64,000 nucleotides of DNA from Chryseobacterium pennae. GTDB taxonomy: Bacteria > Bacteroidota > Bacteroidia > Flavobacteriales > Weeksellaceae. Positions 7,377 to 16,143 of this stretch are shown piece by piece. The translations under genes and the position numbers were made by a program. Every line of letters starts with the position of its first letter. Position 1 is the stretch's first letter. Under the pieces are notes generated by a model. The model did not search any database. It was given only the letters and a program-made list of their open reading frames with translations, and was not told where the DNA came from. The stretch lies in contig NZ_QNVT01000033.1 in NCBI RefSeq assembly GCF_003385515.1, forward strand, positions 1 through 64,000. Reading direction: 5' to 3'.

Positions 7377-9839
7377 ATGGCGCATCGTCTTTACGTATAT
7401 AATGTAGACTCCAAAACAGGAGACCAGTATTCACACTATTTGGGAGAATGGAATTATGAAATCCCGGAATTACTTCTTCCTTTATTCTCCTGCGAACCAA
7501 GATCAAAAGGAAAACTGCTGTACTTTGATAAAATAAATGGAGTAGCAAGGCTGAAATCATTCTATCAATTGTTGGGGGAGCACTTTCAGTTGCTTTACAA
7601 AAAAGCCTATTATGAACCGGTCAACAAAATGTTTGAGATGTTGGATGATCTTCCTTATGATTCCTTTATGATCAACGGATGGGATGTTTTCAATATGAGT
7701 GAAGAAAAACACTCTGATCAGGCCAAAAACTGGGTGCTGGAAATTAAGGAAAAAAGTAAGCTATATGATAAAGCAATGTCTAAGCAGAATCTGGGCTGGC
7801 TGGAAAAAGAGATTGTAGCCAGAAGGGGATATGGTTCCTTTTTAGAGATGCTGGAAACAGACTGGATTGTTTATGGCCTTGGCTACTGGAATGAAGATTT
7901 GTATAAAGACATTTCGGAGCCTTTTGAAGATAATGGTCTTTGGGGATTGAAAGACAAAAAGGGAAATATCATAACACCGCCTGTTTACGAAGAAATATTT
8001 GCCTTTAGTGAAGAGGGGATTGCAGTAGCACAGAAAAACGGCAAGTACGGATACCTGAGAAACGATGGTAAAGTACTTGTTGAATGCATCTACGATGATG
8101 CTTTTGATTCTTTTTTTATAGACAATAAGCATTATGGGATTATAGAAATTGATCATCTATGCGGACTTGTCAATATTGATACCGTAGAAATCGTGATCCC
8201 CTGTGAATATGAAGAGCTTGAAATGTTAAGACATGCCTATCTTTTTAATGCTAAAAAAGAAGGGAAGTATCATCTCATTGACGCATCCAATAAACTCATC
8301 ATAGAAGAAGGTTTTGATGAACCTTTTGAGTTTAATTATTCAGAATTGATTTATCGTTCACTGAAAGGAACATCCAAAAAAGCTTTTTACACATTTGAAG
8401 GCGTTTTCCTGGGAGAACATCCGGAAGAAGTATTGGGCGAAATTGGAGAAGGATATTATTGGGCTAAACCAAATAAATTTCAGAAAAAAATCAGCATTAT
8501 AAAAGCTGATGGAACTCTTCTGGATACGGAAGTAGATACCATGATGATTCTGAATGGCGACTATACTTCTTTTGCTTATAAGAAAGCTAAGCAATGGTAT
8601 ATTTATGATATAAAATCCGGTGAATACAGGTTAAAAGAACATACCATTGAAAATATTCACAGAGATTGGTATACCCAGTTTATGAAAGATGTATTTCTGT
8701 TATCTGATGAAAATGGCTGGGGCTTGTATAATGCTGCGGAAGACCGTTGGCTGCTCCCTTCATCCAAAGAATATAAAAAAATAGAGTCTTGCAGGGAAGA
8801 GATTTTCCGGGTAACCACTTCAAACGGGATGTTCTATTTTGACCAGGAGACGGAAGCCCGAAGCTATTTTTATGACTATATCGGTGAAGGAATAGATTAT
8901 AATGAACAGATGCTGTGCCTTTATAAAGGCTCTGAAATGTTTATTCTTGATACTGAAAGAAAGCTGCATAAAGTTTCTGATCATCAGCTGGGAACTTTGT
9001 ATGAAAAAAGAAATAACCTTCGTGGAAAAGATCAAAGATATTTTCTGGATTTTTATAAGGCTTGGACTGAACAGAAGGGATCTGGTTATGAGGAACATTT
9101 TGATGATGCAACCCTGATGTCGGGGGCTGAAGAATATATTGAAGAAGGTGAAATTGAAGAAGCTGTGAGGCTGTATGAAATAGGAGTGAGCCGCGGAAAC
9201 ACAGATATGATGGTGGAACTTGGATATATTTATGTTCACAATGAATATCCTGAGTATTATGATCTGGAGAAGGGGCTTGCCTTGTATGAAAAAGCAGCTT
9301 CTAAGAATCATGCCATTGCATGGAATAATCTGGGTTATCATCATCAGAGTGGAGTTGGGTATCCTCAGGATATTAAAAAGGCTTTAAAATGTTTCAGAAA
9401 ATCTGCAGAATTAGGAGACGGTTTGGCATTGCAGAACCTTGGGCTCCTGTATTTTTATGGTGAATATGTTTTACAGGATTATGATTTGGCACTGGATTAT
9501 TATAAACAGGCAGAAAAGAAGTTCTATTATAACGATGAAAACTTCGCCGAAATCTATTACCAGAAAGGTGATTATGCCAACCTTCAGCGCTATTTGAAAA
9601 AAGATACTCAAAGTACATATTCCGATATTTATTACGGAATTATCTATGATGAAGGATTAGGGGTGAAAATAAGCCCTAAAAAAGCAATCAGACACTATGA
9701 AAAATCTTTGGAGTATGCCCATTATAATACAGCTTTGAGAAGGCTTTTATATTTCTATAAAGAAGATCCGGACTTTGCTGACCCAGAAAAGTACCAGTAT
9801 TGGAAAAAGTTTGGAGAGGATAACGAAATGGAAATATGA
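7377..9839 (+). CDS. WG-repeat and Sel1-repeat protein
   Basis: An 820-residue protein. Residues 180-300 carry WG beta-repeats (GLWGLKDKKGNIITPPVYEE, then KYGYLRNDGKVLVECIYDDA, then a degenerate third), with weaker copies to about 480. Residues 600-800 carry Sel1-type repeats (GNTDMMVELGYIY, AIAWNNLGYHHQSGVGYPQD, LALQNLGLLYFYGEYVLQDY, SDIYYGIIYDEGLGVKISPK). The first 150 residues are unassigned. There is no signal peptide. The beta-propeller-like front and alpha-solenoid tail suggest a protein-binding scaffold. It forms a two-gene unit with the upstream TPR protein. Function unknown. Confidence 0.85.
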   Translation: MAHRLYVYNVDSKTGDQYSHYLGEWNYEIPELLLPLFSCEPRSKGKLLYFDKINGVARLKSFYQLLGEHFQLLYKKAYYEPVNKMFEMLDDLPYDSFMINGWDVFNMSEEKHSDQAKNWVLEIKEKSKLYDKAMSKQNLGWLEKEIVARRGYGSFLEMLETDWIVYGLGYWNEDLYKDISEPFEDNGLWGLKDKKGNIITPPVYEEIFAFSEEGIAVAQKNGKYGYLRNDGKVLVECIYDDAFDSFFIDNKHYGIIEIDHLCGLVNIDTVEIVIPCEYEELEMLRHAYLFNAKKEGKYHLIDASNKLIIEEGFDEPFEFNYSELIYRSLKGTSKKAFYTFEGVFLGEHPEEVLGEIGEGYYWAKPNKFQKKISIIKADGTLLDTEVDTMMILNGDYTSFAYKKAKQWYIYDIKSGEYRLKEHTIENIHRDWYTQFMKDVFLLSDENGWGLYNAAEDRWLLPSSKEYKKIESCREEIFRVTTSNGMFYFDQETEARSYFYDYIGEGIDYNEQMLCLYKGSEMFILDTERKLHKVSDHQLGTLYEKRNNLRGKDQRYFLDFYKAWTEQKGSGYEEHFDDATLMSGAEEYIEEGEIEEAVRLYEIGVSRGNTDMMVELGYIYVHNEYPEYYDLEKGLALYEKAASKNHAIAWNNLGYHHQSGVGYPQDIKKALKCFRKSAELGDGLALQNLGLLYFYGEYVLQDYDLALDYYKQAEKKFYYNDENFAEIYYQKGDYANLQRYLKKDTQSTYSDIYYGIIYDEGLGVKISPKKAIRHYEKSLEYAHYNTALRRLLYFYKEDPDFADPEKYQYWKKFGEDNEMEI

Positions 9840-9912
9840 TCGTAAGTTTTAACAAACATAGGTTTATAGTTTAACGTAGAATCATTTTATTGGTGTATTT
9901 GCGGTTCTTAAC

Positions 9913-10293
9913 CTAAGAATAGTTGCTCACTTCAATGAGGTTTTGGTCCGGATCACGGAAATAAACAGATTTTATCTTCCCTACAGCGCCTGTGCGGTCT
10001 ACAATTCCTTCAATAACTTCTATATTTTTTTGTTTCAGTTCTTCCAGAACATCCAGAATATCTGTTTGGGCAATGAAGCAAAGGTCTGCAGAACCACTGG
10101 TGGGATGTTCAGCTTTAGGCTCAAATTCATGGCCTTTTTGATGCAGGTTGATCTTTTGATTTCCAAAAGTCAGCGCCTTTCGGTTATCTCCAAAGGTTAC
10201 CACTTCAAATCCCATGATTTCGGTATAGAATTCTATTGTTTTATCGATATCTGCTACGGTTAATACAATGTGGTCTATGTTATTGATCTTCAT
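9913..10293 (-). CDS. VOC-family (glyoxalase/bleomycin-resistance fold) protein
   Basis: A 126-residue single VOC module. The first beta-alpha-beta-beta-beta unit starts INNIDHIVLTVADIDKTIEFYTEIMGFEV with the metal-ligand His at residue 8. The second unit ends SVYFRDPDQNLIEVSNYS with the metal-ligand Glu in LIEVS. Length and layout fit small VirC/YwbC-like glyoxalase-related proteins that bind a divalent metal as dimers. The substrate cannot be read from sequence: lactoylglutathione lyase activity, dioxygenase-like activity or metabolite binding are all possible. It stands alone between unrelated genes. Confidence 0.85.
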   Translation of the reverse strand: MKINNIDHIVLTVADIDKTIEFYTEIMGFEVVTFGDNRKALTFGNQKINLHQKGHEFEPKAEHPTSGSADLCFIAQTDILDVLEELKQKNIEVIEGIVDRTGAVGKIKSVYFRDPDQNLIEVSNYS

Positions 10294-10435
10294 AATTTTT
10301 TGTTTTTAATACTAATTCTTTCACAATTCTTAGATGTCAGATTAGGGTTATTTATAGCTGAAATTGGGGATATTTGTGTTTGGTATGTCTTTTTAATTTT
10401 AAAAATAATAGCTTTACAATATTAATAGTATAACC

Positions 10436-10633
10436 ATGATCTATTTTTTCTTTCTTTTTGTTGTTGCTGTTTTTGGAGTAATTTCCTTTCTTATCATGAA
10501 CTTTTGTAACCGCTGGACTAAAGATCACAAGTATAAAGTGATTTTTAATACAATCATATTCATCATATCATTTCTCCTATTGTCATACATCAGCGTTTTT
10601 ATTTTCCTGGGCACTCTTGATTTTTCCAGATAA
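10436..10633 (+). CDS. Tiny membrane protein, first of a tandem pair
   Basis: A 65-residue protein with two predicted membrane helices: residues 1-24 and about 38-60. Between them lies a short charged loop, NFCNRWTKDHKYK. The following gene encodes the same architecture with the near-identical loop RFCNRWTQNHRYRK, which argues that both reading frames are real. The 18-base gap suggests co-transcription. I know no function; small two-helix proteins often stabilise or regulate a larger membrane partner. Confidence 0.65.
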   Translation: MIYFFFLFVVAVFGVISFLIMNFCNRWTKDHKYKVIFNTIIFIISFLLLSYISVFIFLGTLDFSR

Positions 10634-10651
10634 TTAATTAAAAAAATATAC

Positions 10652-10873
10652 ATGCATTTTGATTGGATTTACCTTATCGTCTTTTTATTTTTCCTTTTTG
10701 TAATTGGCATTTTTGGAGGGATTTCTTATGTAGTGATGCGCTTTTGTAACCGATGGACTCAAAACCACAGGTATAGAAAATTGCTTAATATTTTAATCTT
10801 TACAGGAGCTTTTTTTCTGATCTCCTTTCTGAGTTTTTATATTTTCTTTACGAATGTCAGTTTTCAGCGATAG
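10652..10873 (+). CDS. Tiny membrane protein, second of a tandem pair
   Basis: A 73-residue paralogue of the preceding protein: helix one at about residues 5-28, conserved loop FCNRWTQNHRYRK, helix two at about 42-66. Sequence outside the loop has drifted but hydrophobic spacing is kept. Its last 10 bases overlap the last 10 bases of the convergent DUF2306 gene, so read-through in either direction would produce antisense RNA over the partner's 3' end. Confidence 0.65.
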   Translation: MHFDWIYLIVFLFFLFVIGIFGGISYVVMRFCNRWTQNHRYRKLLNILIFTGAFFLISFLSFYIFFTNVSFQR

Positions 10874-11505
10874 TGAGGAAGTCTTCTTTTAAGAAAGTAA
10901 TAGGCAATCAACAGGTTAATAACAAGAGCGAGCCATACATTGATACCATAGAACAGCTCATAATCATGAAGCTTTTCATTATAAAACAGATTCTTAATGA
11001 TTCTGAAAGTAATAGCAGTTGTTGTCACAGCATAACTTAAAATCATAAAGTTTTTATGCCTGATAATATTTCCTTTTTTAATAGAAAGTACAGCAGCTAT
11101 CGTAAAATAAGCCCAAAGAATATCCTGAGTCAGGAATCCTGTAATTCCTATTAATCCGCCGTTTGAAAATAATCCCAGTACAAAACAGGCCGGAACATTG
11201 ATGATAAGAATGTTGTAAACATAAGCCTTTCCGATCATTTTATGTAAACTTCTGTTCTCTCTCAGAAACTGGGGCGAAAATTGAGTTAAACCAGCCAAAA
11301 GACACAGAGTTATTGAAAAGATATGGATATAGAAAAAGGCCATCCAATAAGGGTTATTGACTACTTGCTGTTTAAAGGCAAGAAATCCCACTGTTTTATC
11401 AAGTGTCGTATATTGGGAAATTGTTTTCAGCATCAGAATACTGAAAATAAATACCGAAAGCACTGCCATAATTTTAGCAATCTTTATTCCCAACGATTTT
11501 ACCAT
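10864..11505 (-). CDS. DUF2306-type multi-pass membrane protein
   Basis: A 213-residue integral membrane protein with about six hydrophobic segments (for example residues 9-28, 50-72, 90-115 and 185-207). The HKMIGKAYVYNILIINVPACF and RHKNFMILSYAVTTTAITFRI segments carry the spaced His/Arg typical of the DUF2306 group, which resembles small haem or quinone membrane proteins; that link is inference. It is the last gene of a closely packed minus-strand operon and starts 10 bases after the DUF2750 gene. Confidence 0.7.
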   Translation of the reverse strand: MVKSLGIKIAKIMAVLSVFIFSILMLKTISQYTTLDKTVGFLAFKQQVVNNPYWMAFFYIHIFSITLCLLAGLTQFSPQFLRENRSLHKMIGKAYVYNILIINVPACFVLGLFSNGGLIGITGFLTQDILWAYFTIAAVLSIKKGNIIRHKNFMILSYAVTTTAITFRIIKNLFYNEKLHDYELFYGINVWLALVINLLIAYYFLKRRLPHYR

Positions 11506-11515
11506 GAATCTTTTT

Positions 11516-11974
11516 TTAGTCTTTTAATACCTTTCTGATCTGATTTTCCATATCCTCAAGATGGTCAAATTTTCTTAGAATCAAAGACTTTCTGTTGTTC
11601 TTAAGTTCCTCAATGATGTCGAGAACAAGTTCTAGAGGTTCAGCTTCGTACCCCAAAAGGTTGCTGTCAAAGTTAATACCTGCAAGTAAACCATCACTGT
11701 TCATTCCCAGACACCAGTTCTCTAAAAATTCATGAAGTGAAATAGGAGTAGCTTCATAACGATTCCATTCTTTGTCTACACATGATTTTGCTCTTGCAGC
11801 ATCCGACCAGAAGCAAATGAGTTGAACCGGTTCTCCATCTTCATATTCCTGATCATTGGAGTAGGAGGTAGCATATCCTTTATCGTCTTTTAAACCATAT
11901 ACGGTTTCTGTTTCACTTACTTTTCTGATGAAGTCGTTATAGCGGTTCTTTAGGGTAATTTGGTCCTGAAGCAT
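11516..11974 (-). CDS. DUF2750 family protein
   Basis: A 152-residue soluble acidic protein. It has the DUF2750 signature: VYGLKDDKGYATSYS near residue 25, the block ICFWSDAARAKSCVDKEW near 55, then FLENWCLGMNSDGLLAGINFD near 87. The function of the family is unknown. Spacing of 10 and 18 bases to its neighbours indicates a shared transcript. Confidence 0.8.
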   Translation of the reverse strand: MLQDQITLKNRYNDFIRKVSETETVYGLKDDKGYATSYSNDQEYEDGEPVQLICFWSDAARAKSCVDKEWNRYEATPISLHEFLENWCLGMNSDGLLAGINFDSNLLGYEAEPLELVLDIIEELKNNRKSLILRKFDHLEDMENQIRKVLKD

Positions 11975-11992
11975 AGATGTTTTAATTAGGTA

Positions 11993-12640
11993 TTAAGAAA
12001 TATACTGATTTCCTGAAATATAAAAATCAAAATCAATGGAAAGATTCAGATCAGCTAATGTTTTTATGTTCTTATCTGATAAAGACGGGCCGCCAATCAT
12101 CCCGTTTCCATTGTGATAATGAATAACGACCTGAATGGTTGTATCTGCCAGATCAGATAATTTTTTGACTCCATCAGGATCTTTCATCAGTTCAGAAAGC
12201 AGAATGTCAAGTTTTCTTTCAAATACATCAGGTTTTTTATCAGCTTCAATCATAATACAGCTAAAACCGTAACTTCCGGCATTAGATTTTCTCTGGTCGT
12301 CTTTATTCCAACTTTTGGTAATTTCTAAACGAGTGATGTCTCTGAGATCATTACTGCTATAATTTTCGGAAATGGCTTTATAATAAATTGAAACTCCAGG
12401 CTCTATGGAAATTCCTATAATTTCTTTATTCTTTGTATGAATCCAAAAAGCAAGGTAGAAATGTTCATCAACGATAGGAAGATAAACGATTTTCTCATTA
12501 TTATCATCTACAATATTTTCAATAATAATTTTTCCATCCTGATAAACGGGAGTATGTATTTCCAATACTTGTTCGGTAAATCCCCATTCTTTATTGGTTA
12601 ATTCATTTTGAATGAGTTCCCTTATTTCTTGTTCTGTCAT
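11993..12640 (-). CDS. Protein of unknown function
   Basis: A 215-residue soluble protein starting MTEQEIRELIQNEL; a Met ten codons upstream (12670) is possible but less likely, as its extension is hydrophobic and unlike the rest. The central part is beta-rich (residues 25-95), and about 120-175 holds a charged helical segment (KPDVFERKLDILLSELMKDPDGVKKL). The C-terminus YHNGNGMIGGPSLSD is Gly-rich. I recognise no domain. Its place between nudK and the DUF2750 gene shows operon membership only. Confidence 0.7.
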   Translation of the reverse strand: MTEQEIRELIQNELTNKEWGFTEQVLEIHTPVYQDGKIIIENIVDDNNEKIVYLPIVDEHFYLAFWIHTKNKEIIGISIEPGVSIYYKAISENYSSNDLRDITRLEITKSWNKDDQRKSNAGSYGFSCIMIEADKKPDVFERKLDILLSELMKDPDGVKKLSDLADTTIQVVIHYHNGNGMIGGPSLSDKNIKTLADLNLSIDFDFYISGNQYIS

Positions 12641-12678
12641 ATTAAAATATATGTTTTCAAAGCATAGCAAATAAAGTT

Positions 12679-13260
12679 TTACAAAATCCCCTTAATCCTC
12701 AAATGCTGTAACAGCATCATTGTCTTTGCATCTTTAATCTCTCCGGTATCAATCATAGTAAGAGCTTCATCAAAAGATAATTCCAGCACTTCAATATTTT
12801 CTCCTTCCTCTTCAAGACCGCCACCGTCATTAATCTTCATTTCGTTGGAATATTCAGCGATGAAAAAATGAAGAATTTCCGTTACGGAACCGGGAGACAT
12901 ATAGGCTTCAAATACCTTTTCAACCTTAGAAATTTTATATCCTGTTTCCTCTTCTGTTTCTCTTTTGATGCAGTCTTCAGGATTATCATTATCCAAAAGT
13001 CCGGCACAAGCTTCAATAAGCATTCCGGAAGTATTTCCGTTAATATAAGTAGGTAATCTGAATTGTCTGGTCAGAATAACAGAATTTGAAACTTTGTTAT
13101 AAAGCAAAATAACAGCTCCGTTTCCACGGTCATAGGCTTCTCTGCTTTGGGTTTCAGTAGTTCCGTCTTTTTTGCGGACGGTGAAAGTAACTTTGTTTAA
13201 AGTATACCAGTTGTCAGATAAAATATCTGTTTTTAAAATAGTAATATTAGGATTTTGCAT
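12679..13260 (-). CDS. nudK: NUDIX hydrolase, NudK-like GDP-mannose pyrophosphatase
   Basis: A 193-residue NUDIX enzyme. The Nudix box begins AGLLDNDNPEDCIKRE and ends TEEETGY near residues 86-108; the shortened GLLD-N-D spacing and the PExCIRxE order are those of E. coli NudK, not of ADP-ribose pyrophosphatase in general. RQFRLPTYINGN upstream of the box also fits NudK. NudK hydrolyses GDP-mannose and related nucleotide sugars to GMP and sugar phosphate. It lies in a dense operon with no sugar genes. Confidence in family is high; the exact substrate is by homology. Confidence 0.85.
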   Translation of the reverse strand: MQNPNITILKTDILSDNWYTLNKVTFTVRKKDGTTETQSREAYDRGNGAVILLYNKVSNSVILTRQFRLPTYINGNTSGMLIEACAGLLDNDNPEDCIKRETEEETGYKISKVEKVFEAYMSPGSVTEILHFFIAEYSNEMKINDGGGLEEEGENIEVLELSFDEALTMIDTGEIKDAKTMMLLQHLRIKGIL

Positions 13261-13274
13261 AGTATTATTGAGAG

Positions 13275-14183
13275 TTATTGAATTTTTAACAAATCACTTA
13301 AAGCATTTTTAAGATCTGGGAATCTGAATTGAAAACCTGTATTTTGAATTTTTTGTGAAGAAGCTCTTGAACCTTCCAATATAGCATTGGCCAGTTCACC
13401 AAATAACATTTTTAAAACAAAAGTGGGAACGTTGGGCATAAACAAGGGTTTATGAAGAACCTCAGCGATCTTTTTTGTCAGATCAGCATTGGTGGCATGC
13501 TGAGGGGAAACAGCATTATAAGCTCCGTGAAGGGCATGATTTTTTAAAGCAAAATCATAAATGGAGCAAATATCTTCAATATGAATCCATGCCATATACT
13601 GGTTTCCCGTTCCCAAAGCAGAACCAATACCATATTGTATTGGAGGAAGCATTTTCTTTAGAGCCCCTTCCTTTTCAGAAAGAACAACCGCTGTACGGAT
13701 TTTGACCACTCTTTCCGCAAGGTTTTGTTCCTTAAAATGATCGGCAGCACATTCCCACAGAACCACAACCTCACTAAGGAAATCATGTCCGGGAGGGTCA
13801 TTTTCAGAATATATTTTTTCTGTAGTATTGGTTCCGTAAAAATTGATTCCTGAGGCAGAAATAAAAGATTTTAGTTTAATCTCCCTTTTTCTTAAAGTAT
13901 TTCGTAATAACGTGGCAGAATCCACTCTGCTGGAAATCAGTTCTTTTTTTCTTTCCGCTGTCCATCGCTTTTCTGAAATATTAGCGCCAGCCAGGTGAAT
14001 GATATGTGAGACATTTTCGAAGGCTGCTTCATCAATGGTTCCTTTTCTCAGATCCCATTCATATTCGTTTGCCTGTCTTTTTTTCCGGGTAAGAAATCTT
14101 ACATCGTATTCATTGCTTATTTTTTTTGCCAGTTCTTTTGCAATCAGACCGTTTGCTCCGGTAATCAAAACAACTTCTTTCAT
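13275..14183 (-). CDS. TIGR01777-family (SDR39U1/YfcH) epimerase-like oxidoreductase
   Basis: A 302-residue atypical extended SDR. The NAD(P) motif is TGANGLIAKELAKKI at residues 8-22. Further family blocks are HLAGANISEKRWT near 66, SASGINFYG near 110, RTAVVLS near 163, WIHIEDIC near 200 and a C-terminal DUF1731-like segment (about 255-300, PTFVLKMLFGELANAILEGSR). In other phyla relatives are linked to cell-division timing or sugar-nucleotide chemistry; no substrate is known. Gaps are 14 bases to nudK and 30 bases to the zinc-ribbon gene. Confidence 0.85.
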   Translation of the reverse strand: MKEVVLITGANGLIAKELAKKISNEYDVRFLTRKKRQANEYEWDLRKGTIDEAAFENVSHIIHLAGANISEKRWTAERKKELISSRVDSATLLRNTLRKREIKLKSFISASGINFYGTNTTEKIYSENDPPGHDFLSEVVVLWECAADHFKEQNLAERVVKIRTAVVLSEKEGALKKMLPPIQYGIGSALGTGNQYMAWIHIEDICSIYDFALKNHALHGAYNAVSPQHATNADLTKKIAEVLHKPLFMPNVPTFVLKMLFGELANAILEGSRASSQKIQNTGFQFRFPDLKNALSDLLKIQ

Positions 14184-14213
14184 AGGAATATATTTTGTGT
14201 TGGTGAGGTATAT

Positions 14214-14558
14214 TTATGCTTGATTTTTAACAATCAAAACAAAGTCTTCTTCTAAAATTTTGTAACCGTAATCATAAATAAACTTATACTCAGAGCCGTT
14301 TTTATAAATTTTCAGATTGGTGAAATAATCGAAATCAAATCCCAGACTTTCCAATTTGGATCTGGCAACTTTTGTTTTGCCATCAATATTTACTTCCGTA
14401 AGAATCCTGTAATTCTTGCGGAGCTTATTATTGATATTTCGCATCAGGTTCGTAGAATCCTTGTTCTGCTTATTGTTATAGGCGTTTCGGCAGGCATCAT
14501 TGCAGAATTTTTTATCAGACCTTCCGATAATTTTTTCACCACATTCCAGGCAATTCAT
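14214..14558 (-). CDS. Small zinc-ribbon protein
   Basis: A 114-residue protein. The first 25 residues make a zinc ribbon, MNCLECGEKI followed by KKFCNDACRNAYNN, a CxxC/CxxxC layout like that in treble-clef and DUF2116-type proteins. The rest (residues 35-114) is a basic alpha/beta segment with KARSKLE-like features (TKVARSKLESLGFDFDYFT) and no catalytic motif. DNA or RNA binding is a reasonable guess. It follows the HPP gene by 5 bases. Confidence 0.75.
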   Translation of the reverse strand: MNCLECGEKIIGRSDKKFCNDACRNAYNNKQNKDSTNLMRNINNKLRKNYRILTEVNIDGKTKVARSKLESLGFDFDYFTNLKIYKNGSEYKFIYDYGYKILEEDFVLIVKNQA

Positions 14559-14563
14559 AACTT

Positions 14564-15166
14564 TTAATTTTTCACTTTGTGTCCATGAGCATGTTTTTTC
14601 CTTAGCAATCTCATAAAACTGCTGTGTGAAGGATAACTCCTGTTTGGCGTTATATTGTTAAAGAATAAAGCCACAAGCAGCAGGATAATACACCCCGAGA
14701 GAACCGGAGAGATAACATACCAATACCCTAATTCCGGAATTTTTCCGGTAGAACTTACTGCAATAAGTGCTGTTGCTCCACCCGGAGGGTGCAGGGTTTT
14801 CGTATACTGCATCAAGACAATAGAAAAGGCTACCGCCAATGGGGCAGAAAGCCATATAATATCCGGAACAATCTGATAAACCGTAACACCAACTAATGCA
14901 GAAAGCACATGTCCACCCACCAAGTTTCTTGGCTGGGCCAGCGGACTTTGAATAGCTCCGTAAATAAGAACACTGGATGCCCCAAACGAACCAATCAGAA
15001 ATATATTTTCTGTTTGTGCTAAAGAATGAGACTGCATAAAAGCAATCAGTCCAATTCCGAAAAAAGCACCTAAAAATGACCAGAAATGCTCCTTGTAATC
15101 AACCAGAGTCTCTTTATAGATTACATATTTTGAAACTCTGAACGTTCTTTTTATTGTCTTCTTCAT
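14564..15166 (-). CDS. HPP-family membrane protein
   Basis: A 200-residue protein with about four membrane helices (30-48, 55-75, 95-118, 150-172) and the name-giving motif LHPPGGATALIA near residues 126-137. HPP proteins are integral membrane proteins; cyanobacterial and plant members have been linked to nitrite transport, while most bacterial ones are untested. Residues 1-27 are basic and cytosolic. It is the first gene of the seven-gene minus-strand operon that runs down to 10864. Confidence 0.85.
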   Translation of the reverse strand: MKKTIKRTFRVSKYVIYKETLVDYKEHFWSFLGAFFGIGLIAFMQSHSLAQTENIFLIGSFGASSVLIYGAIQSPLAQPRNLVGGHVLSALVGVTVYQIVPDIIWLSAPLAVAFSIVLMQYTKTLHPPGGATALIAVSSTGKIPELGYWYVISPVLSGCIILLLVALFFNNITPNRSYPSHSSFMRLLRKKHAHGHKVKN

Positions 15167-15420
15167 TGAGATTGGCCTGCTTTATTTGATAGTTAATTAT
15201 TACAAAAAACCGGTTGGATATTTTTAATAAAGCAAAGATACAGAATTATCCGTTTGTAAATGGATCGTATTAAGATGCGGGCAGTTTTTAAAATCTGCAA
15301 AATCTGAATTTATGTTTTCTTTTCAAAATCTAAGTCATACGAAAGATCTTTTGTTTCTTTTGTGGTAAAAGAATAGCTGAATTATTTTTTATTGTCGCTA
15401 AAAAACATCAAATTTGTGTC

Positions 15421-15511
15421 CTCAATGGGGTGCTGCAATAGCGGCTGAGATGATACCCGGGAAATTTTTCCACACCTGATTCGGATAATGCCGACGTAGG
15501 GATTTTTTTGA
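15421..15511 (+). ncRNA. TPP riboswitch (THI element)
   Basis: The core contains the conserved TPP aptamer strings in order: GGGGTGC, GGCTGAGAT, ATACCC, ACCTGAT, GGATAATGCC and GACGTAGGGA. Together these bind thiamine pyrophosphate. A T run starts right after the element and the pnuT start codon is about 36 bases downstream, so control could act by termination or by hiding the start. This makes the transporter gene downstream part of the thiamine regulon. It is the only riboswitch I find in the window. Confidence 0.95.
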
Positions 15512-15546
15512 TTGATCATCTCATCATTTAATTTATGTAAGTTAAT

Positions 15547-16143
15547 TTGATGCAGGAAATTTTACAACAGACAACATGGCAGGAATGGCTTGGAGTCTTC
15601 TTTTCAGTAGTTCAGGTCTTATTGGCACGGAAAAACAATTCCAATACCTATCTTTTCGGGATTGCCGGAATTTTACTTTCACTATATGTAATGTTTTTCG
15701 CTAAACTTTATGCGGAATTTACCTTAAATCTCTACTATTTAGTGATGAGCATTTATGGATGGCTGTATTGGAAATTCGGGAAACGAAAAACGGAAACGGC
15801 TATTTCTGAAACTACCCATCAGGAAAAACTGATTACTGCAGGAATTGTAATAGGAACATTCTGTCTTTTCTGGGTTTTTCTGACAAACTTTACCGATTCT
15901 GACGTTCCGGTTTTGGATTCTCTGGTAAGTGCTTTTGCCTGGGCAGGAATGTGGTTGATGGCACGCAGAAAAATTGAAAACTGGGTTTTACTGAATATAA
16001 GCAATATTATTGCAATTCCGCTGCTGATCCATAAAGGTCTTTATTTATATTCAATTCTGACCGCTTTCTTATTCATTGTTGCTATTTCAGGTTATCTGGA
16101 GTGGCGAAAAATTATTAAAAACAAGAAAAATGCTTTCGCATAA
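15547..16143 (+). CDS. pnuT: PnuC-family transporter, predicted thiamine importer PnuT
   Basis: A 198-residue membrane protein of the PnuC (SWEET-like) family with about seven hydrophobic segments, the first after a short TWQEWLGV amphipathic start. The family Trp-rich motif is SIYGWLYWKFGK near residues 70-81. PnuC relatives move vitamins by facilitated diffusion with trapping by phosphorylation: PnuC for nicotinamide riboside, PnuT for thiamine. The TPP riboswitch directly upstream selects thiamine. The 3' end overlaps the next gene by 14 bases, so the two are translationally linked. No thiamine kinase or TonB receptor is adjacent, unlike many Bacteroidota pnuT loci. Confidence 0.9.
   Translation: MMQEILQQTTWQEWLGVFFSVVQVLLARKNNSNTYLFGIAGILLSLYVMFFAKLYAEFTLNLYYLVMSIYGWLYWKFGKRKTETAISETTHQEKLITAGIVIGTFCLFWVFLTNFTDSDVPVLDSLVSAFAWAGMWLMARRKIENWVLLNISNIIAIPLLIHKGLYLYSILTAFLFIVAISGYLEWRKIIKNKKNAFA

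Noticed and set aside
8820..9344. Long minus-strand frame (174 codons) inside the WG/Sel1 gene
   Set aside because: Composition is Ile/Phe/His-rich as expected from the reverse of an acidic, Glu/Asp/Lys-rich gene; the plus-strand repeats are clear.
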